Positions 14,261-20,162 of a stretch of 20,162 nucleotides of DNA are shown here, in pieces (positions within the stretch are counted from its first letter, which is position 1; every line of letters starts with the position of its first letter). The translations under genes and the position numbers were made by a program. Origin of the DNA: a bacterium (lineage in GTDB: Bacteria; Verrucomicrobiota; Verrucomicrobiae; Opitutales; Opitutaceae); the NCBI GenBank assembly GCA_021780625.1, contig JAJXYI010000652.1, forward strand, positions 1 through 20,162, written 5' to 3'. The notes below the pieces were generated by a model. That model searched no databases, had not been told where the DNA came from, and saw only the letters and a list, made by a program, of their open reading frames with translations.

Positions 14261-16471
14261 TCAATTGCCAGGATGGGGGACGTTGACTCCCAGTCGCCGT
14301 GCGGCGTCGTACTGCGCCGCCGCTTCGTCCGACCGCCCCACGCTCGTCAGGGCCATCGCCAGGTTCAGGTGTACCTGGGCCAGGTTTGGATCCAGTCGGA
14401 GCGCGGACTGAAAATGAGCGATTGCCTCTCGGGGGTGTCCAGTGACGAGCAGCACCGTGCCGAGATTGTTGTGAGCCTCGGGCTGGTTCGGGTCGATCCG
14501 CAAGGCCTGTTCGTATTGGACGATCGCCTCCGGTAGTCGGTCCGAATCGCGCAGTGCGTTGCCGAGATTGAGATGGGCTTGGGCGAAATTCGGATCGATT
14601 CGCAGCGCTTCGTCGTAGTGCGCCATCGCCTCGGTCGTTCGCCCGGTGATCCGCAGGACGTTGCCGAGGTTGTTTTGGATGTCGGGCCGCGCGGGGTTGA
14701 TGTGCAGGGCCTGTTGGAATTGGGTGATCGCCTCCGTGGGTTGCCCTGCCTTGGCCAGTGCGATGCCGAGCTGATCGTGCGCATCGACGAAATTCGGATC
14801 GAGGCGCAAGGCCTGCGTGTAGTGCGCGATCGCCTCGGCGCCACGGCCTGAGTCCGCGAACGCGTTCCCTAGGGCGGTTTGCGCATCGGGCATGGCAGGG
14901 TTGAGCCGAAGCGCCTGCTCGTAGTGCGCGATGGCCTCGGGCAGGCGGCCGAACTGCATGAGGGCGTTGCCGGCATTGTACTGCGGCTCGGCGTACGAAG
15001 GATCCAGGCGGATCGCGTCCTCGTATTGGATCAGCGCATTTTCGGGCTGGCCGGACTGGGCCAGGATGTTGCCGTAATTGTTGTGAGCATACGCGTTGCC
15101 GGGGCGTTTCACGACCGTGTCGTGCCAGATCGCCGCGCTGCTGCGGTAGTCGGTGTTGCGTTCGATGCTCAGACCTCCCAGGCCGACCGCCACCGCCGCC
15201 GCCGCCATCCACACACGGCGGCCCAGCCACGCGTATAATGCCAAAGTGATCAGCACGATCACCGGCGCCAGGGCGAGGTACATGCGGTGCTCGGCGAGCG
15301 TTTGACGGACAATTGGAACGAGGGACGTCGGCGCCAGAATCGCGAAAAAGCAAACGCCCAGAAACCCCAGAGCCGGACGGCGAACGAGCGCGACCGCGGT
15401 CGCGGCGACCAGGGCGGTCACGAATGCCGCGTAGGGCATCACATCCCACGCGGATGAGACCCACTTGACGCCGTAATCGACGATCAACGGGTGCGGCCAG
15501 ACCGACAGCCAGAGATAGTGAGAGACTGCCTGAAACTGGGTCGCGGCATAGGACCAGAAGCTCACTCCGACACCGAAGCCGGCCGAGCCACCGCGATCGG
15601 CGGCGAGCAGCACCAGCGCCAGCAGAGGAATCCAGGTTGCGGCCAGCGCGAAATGAACCCGCCTGCGACGGCGCCAGGCTTCCCGGAAACTGCCGGCGAT
15701 AAAGGTCCGATCGTAGAGCAACACGATGAGCGGGGCCGAGACCATCACCTCCTTGGTGCCCATGCCGAGAAGGCAGGAGACGAAGGCGAGCGCGAACCAC
15801 GTGCCGGACCGGCCGTGAATGCGTCCGCCTGGCCGTGGACTCGGTGCGCTTGGCGCGGGTGCCGCCGACACCGCGACCCCGGCTCGGGCGAGCAGGCCCG
15901 ATTCCGCACCGCGAATGAAACAATAAAGGGTCAGCAGATAGAACAGGCCCATCAACGACTCGGCCCGCTGCACGATGTAGGTTACCGACTCGGTCTGCAG
16001 CGGATGCACCGTCCAGAGCAGGGCCGCGGCAAAGGCGAGCGGCGTTGCGTCGCCTGCGGACACGAAACCGGAGGACGTTGTCTGATTTCCGCCGCGTGCT
16101 CCGAAGCCGGTGAGCGTGCGCCGGATGATTCCGAACAAGGCCACGCCTGCCAGAGCGTGGATTAGAAGGTTCAGCGCGTGATAACTCCAGACGTGGTAGC
16201 CGCTGAGCGCGTAATTGAGCGCGAAGGACAGATTGAGGATCGGGCGGCCCGTGACGGTCACGCCGCCGCCAGGCGGCGCGACCGCCGCGAACACGTTGCG
16301 GAGCGTCGGGTTTTGGGGGATCGACAGCAGGTCGTCGAAGATGAACGGCCCTGCAAAACTGTTGGCGTAGACCGTCATCGCGGCGAGCACGATGCCCACG
16401 CATGCCATGAAGGTCATTCGGGAAGAGGCGAGGGGCGCTGGCATGGCCGGCGATAGGTGCGACGGTTTCAT
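14261..16471 (-). CDS. TMTC-like membrane protein with eight regular TPRs (copy 2)
   Basis: The 736-residue protein starts with a membrane region (about 20-440) carrying TMTC-type signatures: FIFDDLLS with D46-D47, GRPILNLSFALNY, HPLQTESVTYIVQRAESL, GMGTKEVMVSAPLIVL and VWPHPLIVDYG. The C-terminus (about 455-736) is eight consecutive TPRs of exactly 34 residues each, most ending in the ALRLDP pattern and without insertions. This predicts a GT-C glycosyltransferase in the cytoplasmic membrane with a superhelical protein-binding tail. That is inferred from family resemblance; no acceptor is known. The ATG at 16471 has no obvious ribosome-binding site but fits the first helix. It is divergent from copy 3, which is clearly its paralogue (compare VWSYHALNLLIHALAG with VWSYHVLNLLIHFLAA). 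Two other long open frames overlap it and are by-products of high GC content. Confidence 0.85.
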   Translation of the reverse strand: MKPSHLSPAMPAPLASSRMTFMACVGIVLAAMTVYANSFAGPFIFDDLLSIPQNPTLRNVFAAVAPPGGGVTVTGRPILNLSFALNYALSGYHVWSYHALNLLIHALAGVALFGIIRRTLTGFGARGGNQTTSSGFVSAGDATPLAFAAALLWTVHPLQTESVTYIVQRAESLMGLFYLLTLYCFIRGAESGLLARAGVAVSAAPAPSAPSPRPGGRIHGRSGTWFALAFVSCLLGMGTKEVMVSAPLIVLLYDRTFIAGSFREAWRRRRRVHFALAATWIPLLALVLLAADRGGSAGFGVGVSFWSYAATQFQAVSHYLWLSVWPHPLIVDYGVKWVSSAWDVMPYAAFVTALVAATAVALVRRPALGFLGVCFFAILAPTSLVPIVRQTLAEHRMYLALAPVIVLITLALYAWLGRRVWMAAAAVAVGLGGLSIERNTDYRSSAAIWHDTVVKRPGNAYAHNNYGNILAQSGQPENALIQYEDAIRLDPSYAEPQYNAGNALMQFGRLPEAIAHYEQALRLNPAMPDAQTALGNAFADSGRGAEAIAHYTQALRLDPNFVDAHDQLGIALAKAGQPTEAITQFQQALHINPARPDIQNNLGNVLRITGRTTEAMAHYDEALRIDPNFAQAHLNLGNALRDSDRLPEAIVQYEQALRIDPNQPEAHNNLGTVLLVTGHPREAIAHFQSALRLDPNLAQVHLNLAMALTSVGRSDEAAAQYDAARRLGVNVPHPGN

Positions 16472-16727
16472 CAGTCGGATGTGCCGCGTGCCTGGCGCTG
16501 CCGCGCAAGCGACGCGGCAAGACGGCCGGGCCTGAGCGGTTGAAACAGGGTGGCAGGGAGGGCAGGGGATGCGGGGGCGGGGGCGCGCAAAGGGGCCATG
16601 GGGCGAATTGGGAAGGGATGCTGGAGCCGACCCGGGCTCATGGAAAGACTGGATACAAGGAGCCGATTCGGGATCGGGGAATGGGAATAATATTCCCGCG
16701 CCGGCCGATTCCTGATCTACGGAAAGC
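16472..16727. promoter_or_regulatory. Divergent promoter region between TMTC-like copies 2 and 3
   Basis: The 256-bp gap separates two divergent paralogues and must hold both promoters. It contains the palindrome at 16683-16697, flanked by two copies of GCCGATTC at 16662-16669 and 16704-16711, each followed two bases later by GATC. No confident -35/-10 boxes were found. Confidence 0.5.
16683..16697. promoter_or_regulatory. Palindrome GGGAATA-A-TATTCCC, operator candidate
   Basis: A perfect 7-bp inverted repeat around a single A. It is AT-rich at its centre in an otherwise GC-rich region and lies 30 bp upstream of the GTG start of copy 3. Position and symmetry suggest a binding site for a dimeric regulator that could control one or both divergent genes. 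Confidence 0.5.
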
Positions 16728-18950
16728 GTGCATGCCCCGGAGCCTCAAGCCAGGCCCGCTGTCGCCGCCACCAAGCGGCGCGCGGTGCTCCTCGTCGTCG
16801 GCCTGTTTGCGGTCCTGGCGCTGGCGGCCTACCGCAACGCCTTCGAGGCCCCGTTCGTGCTGGACGATGCGGACTCCATCACGGAGAACGCGACGCTGCA
16901 TCACCTGTGGCCGCTGTGGCGCGTGCTGTCGCCGGCCGCCGGCGGCGCGACGGTGAGCGGCAGGCCCGTGTTCAACCTCAGCCTGGCGGTCAACTACGCC
17001 ATCAGCGGCGACGCGGTGTGGAGCTACCATGTGCTCAATCTGCTGATACATTTTCTTGCGGCGTGCGTGCTCTTCGGGATTGTCCGGCGCACGCTGGGGC
17101 TGCCGGTCCTGCGCGCGCGGTTCGGCGACGCCAGGCTGCCCCTGGCGGCCGCGGCGGCGGGCGCGTGGCTCGCGCATCCGCTGCTGACGGAATCCGTCAC
17201 CTACGTGAGCCAGCGCGCGGAGTCGCTTGCGGGCCTGTTCTGCCTGCTGACGCTGTACGGCTTCATCCGCTCGGTGGAAAGTAACGGACGGATCGGCGCG
17301 GTGTCGTGGCGCGCGGCGTCGTTTGTCGCCTGCCTGCTCGGAATGGCTACGAAGGAGATCACGGCGGCGGTCCCGCTGTTGGTGCTGGCGTACGACGTGA
17401 CGTTCGTGTGCGACCGGGCGAAGTCCGGGCTCATCGAGGCATGGCGGCTTCGCCGAGGATATTACGCCGCTCTGGCGTCGACTTGGATCCTCCTGGCGGA
17501 GCTCATCCTGGGCAGCCATCTGCGGGGAGGCACCGTCGGCGCCAGCGCCGGGCTGTCCACCCTTGTCTACCTCCAGACGCAATGTTACGCGATCGCGGTC
17601 TATCTCAAGCTCTGCGTCTGGCCGCATCCGCTGGTGTTCGACTATGGCCTGAAGGTCGTCCGCCATCTCGCCGACGTCTGGCTGCAGGCCGTGATGATCT
17701 TGGGGCTGCTGATTGGAACCACGATCGGCCTCTGGAGGCGCTCGGCGGCGGGGTTTGCGGGCGCCTGGTTCTTCGCGATTTTGGGGCCGTCCTCCAGCTT
17801 CGTTCCCATCGGATCGGAGACGATGGCCGAACACCGCATGTACCTGCCGCTGGCGGCGGTGGTGGTGCTGGCGGTGACGGGCCTGTACGCCGCATTCGGG
17901 CGGCGCAGTCTGGTGATCTGGCCGGTCGTGGCAGGAGTGCTCGGCTGGATGACCTTCGTGCGCAACGAAACCTATGGTTCGGAACTTGCGCTGTGGCGCG
18001 ACACGGTGGCAAAGGCGCCGCACAACGGACGAGCCCGCTACAATCTCAGCATCATATACTCCAAACAGGGGCACTACGCCGAGGCGGCGGCGGAGGACGA
18101 GGCGACCTTGAGAAACGACGATGGATGGACGGCCGCCGCACAGGTGCCGCCCATCGAGAACAAACTCGGGTACGACCTGGCTTCCGCCGGGCGGTTGCCG
18201 GAGGCCGTGGCCCATTTTGAGCAGGCATTGCGCCTGCGGCCGGGGTACGGCCGTGCACACCTCAATCTGGCGAGGGCGCTGGTGCGCCTTGGCCGATATC
18301 CCGAGGCGATCCGCCAGTACGGTGAGGCGGTGCGGTTGCTGCCCAAAGACGCGGGAATCGAGGCTGAACTCGGCGGCGTGTGGATGCACGAGAGTAAGCC
18401 TGAAAAAGCCATCGAGGCCTATCGGACTGCTGTTCGGCTCGCGCCCGCATGGGCACCGGGATTCAACAACCTCGCCTATGTTTGCCTCACGGTCGGCAAG
18501 GGCGACGAGGCGGTCTCGGCCTATCGCGAGGCAGTGCGCCTGAATCCGCGTTATGTGGCGGCGTGGGTTGGGCTGGGCTATGCGCTGATCCGGGTGGGTC
18601 GGCCGGAGCAGGCGATCGCACCCTGTCGGGAAGCGGCGAAACTCCAGCCGAAGTTTGCCGACGCACAGAACATCCTGGGTATCGCGTTTGCCGAGACAGG
18701 TCGGACGACAAAGGCCGTCACCTGCTTCGAAAATGCGCTGCGCCTGGGAGCCGGCGGAGCGGACGTGCACACCAATCTAGCCAATGCTCAGGCGGCTCTG
18801 GGGCGCACGGACGACGCGATCGCCCAGTACAGGGAGGCGCTGCGCCTGGATCCAAATTATGTCCCTGCCCGCGATGCGCTGGCGGACCTGTTGAGACGGG
18901 CCGGCCTTGGCGGGACGGCCGCTCGAATCGGGGGCGAGGGAATTAGGTGA
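16728..18950 (+). CDS. TMTC-like membrane protein with C-terminal TPR array (copy 3)
   Basis: The 740-residue protein parallels copy 2 throughout. A hydrophobic N-terminal region (about 18-420) carries FVLDDADS (D46-D47), GRPVFNLSLAVNY, HPLLTESVTYVSQRAESL, GMATKEITAAVPLLVL and VWPHPLVFDYG. About eight TPRs follow from about 430 to 735, less regular than in copy 2 and with an insertion after the first (DDGWTAAAQVPPIEN). The role is inferred to be the same: a membrane GT-C glycosyltransferase with a protein-binding tail, substrate unknown. The start is a GTG at 16728 preceded closely by GGAAAG; no in-frame ATG exists before the first membrane helix, so a non-ATG start is required. It runs divergently from copy 2, and its stop lies 74 bp before the start of the LacI gene on the same strand. 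Confidence 0.85.
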   Translation: MHAPEPQARPAVAATKRRAVLLVVGLFAVLALAAYRNAFEAPFVLDDADSITENATLHHLWPLWRVLSPAAGGATVSGRPVFNLSLAVNYAISGDAVWSYHVLNLLIHFLAACVLFGIVRRTLGLPVLRARFGDARLPLAAAAAGAWLAHPLLTESVTYVSQRAESLAGLFCLLTLYGFIRSVESNGRIGAVSWRAASFVACLLGMATKEITAAVPLLVLAYDVTFVCDRAKSGLIEAWRLRRGYYAALASTWILLAELILGSHLRGGTVGASAGLSTLVYLQTQCYAIAVYLKLCVWPHPLVFDYGLKVVRHLADVWLQAVMILGLLIGTTIGLWRRSAAGFAGAWFFAILGPSSSFVPIGSETMAEHRMYLPLAAVVVLAVTGLYAAFGRRSLVIWPVVAGVLGWMTFVRNETYGSELALWRDTVAKAPHNGRARYNLSIIYSKQGHYAEAAAEDEATLRNDDGWTAAAQVPPIENKLGYDLASAGRLPEAVAHFEQALRLRPGYGRAHLNLARALVRLGRYPEAIRQYGEAVRLLPKDAGIEAELGGVWMHESKPEKAIEAYRTAVRLAPAWAPGFNNLAYVCLTVGKGDEAVSAYREAVRLNPRYVAAWVGLGYALIRVGRPEQAIAPCREAAKLQPKFADAQNILGIAFAETGRTTKAVTCFENALRLGAGGADVHTNLANAQAALGRTDDAIAQYREALRLDPNYVPARDALADLLRRAGLGGTAARIGGEGIR

Positions 18951-19024
18951 CGGGGAGGGAAGTCGGTTGATGCGAAAAATCTGGCGCTCTTGACGGCGAA
19001 TGGGAACCCCTGCACAAGGGCGCA

Positions 19025-20080
19025 ATGAACACCGTTGTGCAGCCCCGCACGGCGCCCACGCTTCAGGCCGTTGCCCGATTGGCGGGTGTGTCGGTATCTA
19101 CGGCTTCGCGCTGTCTGAGCGGCGCGACGAACGTCGCAAAGGCAACCCAGCGTCGCGTGACGGCTGCGGCGAACAAGACCGGTTACCACTACAACACGCT
19201 CGTCGGCCAGGTGATGAGCGCCACCCGACGCGGCGTCGCGATGAACCATCTCGGGACCGTCGCCTTCGTCACGCCGGTCGCGTCCTCGAAGGAGTGGCGG
19301 TCCACCCCCACGCTCTGCCGCAATTGGGAGGCGGCCAGCGAACGCGCAAAATCGTTTGGATTCAGGATCACCGAGTTCACGCTCAGCTCCACCGGCATGA
19401 CCGGACGTCGGCTCGGGGAGATCCTGAAGGCGCGCGGAATCTCCGGCGTCCTGCTGGCCGCTTTTCCGATGGAGCCGCACGAGGTTTCCCTGCCCTGGGA
19501 CGATTTCGCGATCGTGCAGGTTGGCCATCGCATCCTGTCGCCGCGGCTCGATTGCGTCGTGAGCGATCACACCGAGGCGGTGGTCATGGCGGCGCGCGTG
19601 ATCGCTGCGCGTGGATACTGTCGCATCGGCCTTGCGATCGAAAAATACCAGGACGACATTACCGGTGGGCGGTGGTCGCTTGGCTACGCCGGACTTCATG
19701 AACCGTTTCCCTCGTTGGGCGACATTCCCCCGCTCCTGCCCGAGAAGATGAGCCGCGAGGCGTTCCTGAAGTGGGTGGACCACTACAAGGTCGACTGCGT
19801 CTTCACTCTTTCCACGTTCCGCAACGAGCCGAATCACATGGAGTCCTGGCTGGCGTCGGTGGGACGAATCACGCCAAGCGACGTCGGGCTGGTGTCGCTC
19901 GACGTCACATCCGTGCATCCCGACTGGAGCGGCATCGAACAGCACTCCGACGAGATCGGGCGCGCCGCGGTGGACATGCTTTTCTCGAAGCTGCACGCGG
20001 GCGAAAGCGGCATCCCCAAACTCCCCAGAACGCTCCAGGTGCACGCACACTGGAGGGAGGGGCGCACCCTTCGGCGTTGA
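19025..20080 (+). CDS. LacI-family transcriptional regulator
   Basis: The 351-residue regulator has an intact N-terminal LacI helix-turn-helix (about 12-35; TLQAVARLAGVSVSTASRCL) followed by the hinge region (TQRRVTAAANKTGYHYNTLVGQVMSA). A complete sensor domain covers about 75-345 (LGTVAFVTPV, GMTGRRLGEILKARGISGVLL, GYCRIGLAIEKY, DVGLVSLD, GIEQHSDEIGRAAVDML). Proteins of this kind bind an operator palindrome and respond to a sugar or phosphorylated sugar. The ATG at 19025 follows AAGGG, an acceptable ribosome-binding site. It is 74 bp downstream of TMTC-like copy 3, so it may be read through from that gene or have its own promoter. A palindrome with an AACGGTT centre at 20149-20161 lies 68 bp past the stop and could be its operator in front of the next gene. 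The ligand is unknown. Compared with the LacI-like protein at 5918-6952, this one keeps its DNA-binding domain. Confidence 0.92.
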   Translation: MNTVVQPRTAPTLQAVARLAGVSVSTASRCLSGATNVAKATQRRVTAAANKTGYHYNTLVGQVMSATRRGVAMNHLGTVAFVTPVASSKEWRSTPTLCRNWEAASERAKSFGFRITEFTLSSTGMTGRRLGEILKARGISGVLLAAFPMEPHEVSLPWDDFAIVQVGHRILSPRLDCVVSDHTEAVVMAARVIAARGYCRIGLAIEKYQDDITGGRWSLGYAGLHEPFPSLGDIPPLLPEKMSREAFLKWVDHYKVDCVFTLSTFRNEPNHMESWLASVGRITPSDVGLVSLDVTSVHPDWSGIEQHSDEIGRAAVDMLFSKLHAGESGIPKLPRTLQVHAHWREGRTLRR

Positions 20081-20148
20081 GTGCGTGGAGGGCGGCGCGG
20101 ATCTTCGACACGGGGGCGCTAGGTTTTCCGATAAATCTCGCGAGGTTG

Positions 20149-20161
20149 TGCAACGGTTGCA
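20149..20161. promoter_or_regulatory. LacI-type operator candidate, TGCAAC-G-GTTGCA
   Basis: A perfect 6-bp inverted repeat around one G, with the CAACGGTTG core reminiscent of LacI-family operators, which usually centre on CG. It lies at the right edge of the window, just after the LacI gene, so it probably sits in the promoter of the next gene outside the window. Confidence 0.45.
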
Positions 20162-20162
20162 G

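Noticed and set aside
14261..15106. Regular 102-bp periodicity considered as a CRISPR-like or satellite array.
   Set aside because: The period equals 34 codons and the frame encodes canonical TPRs; there are no conserved short repeats with unique spacers.
14199..16520. A 773-codon minus-strand frame overlapping TMTC-like copy 2.
   Set aside because: It is in a different frame from the membrane-TPR protein, is arginine-rich and has no membrane helices or TPR motifs. It is a shadow of the high-GC repeats.
16638..18770. A 710-codon minus-strand frame opposite TMTC-like copy 3.
   Set aside because: Composition is typical of antisense shadow translation (Arg, His, Gln rich), and the plus strand encodes a full paralogue of copy 2.

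Overview
The window is GC-rich and reads like accessory chromosome of a polysaccharide-degrading bacterium. The secreted arabinofuranosidases, the LacI and AraC regulators tied to sugar use, and the large membrane proteins ending in TPR arrays suggest a Verrucomicrobiota member of the Opitutaceae type. That placement is an inference from gene content and composition, not a marker-gene result. Most starts lack a strong Shine-Dalgarno sequence, and two are probably GTG or TTG.

Layout. (1) 1-1658: intergenic DNA with a hairpin and a 12-bp direct repeat, then a complete IS1380-type insertion sequence (127-1653) with 17-bp inverted ends and a 5-bp CTTAT target duplication. (2) 1885-3261: a soluble Aer-like PAS sensor whose C-terminal helical region resembles a chemoreceptor hairpin with an eroded tip. 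(3) 3262-11705: an arabinose-oriented region. It holds a secreted GH51 alpha-L-arabinofuranosidase, a LacI-type ligand-binding protein that has lost its DNA-binding domain, a YahK-like zinc alcohol dehydrogenase, the 3' stump of a GH43-like glycosidase, and an AraC regulator divergent from a secreted GH127-type beta-L-arabinofuranosidase. (4) 11946-18950: three large proteins, each with a GT-C/TMTC-like multispanning N-terminus and a C-terminal TPR array. Two are close paralogues transcribed away from each other across a 256-bp gap containing a sharp palindrome. (5) 19025-20080: an intact LacI regulator, followed at the window edge by an operator-like palindrome.

How the genes fit together. 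GH51 and GH127 hydrolases would release L-arabinose from alpha- and beta-linked arabinosides outside the cytoplasm, and the AraC gene probably controls the GH127 gene through a shared 70-bp promoter region. The GH43 stump and the HTH-less LacI protein show that this part of the locus has been losing pieces. The TMTC-like proteins look like membrane glycosyltransferases with protein-binding TPR tails; their substrates cannot be told from sequence. I see no CRISPR array, no tRNA or rRNA, and no defence system. The most unusual items are the TMTC-like trio and the PAS protein with the degenerate receptor tip.
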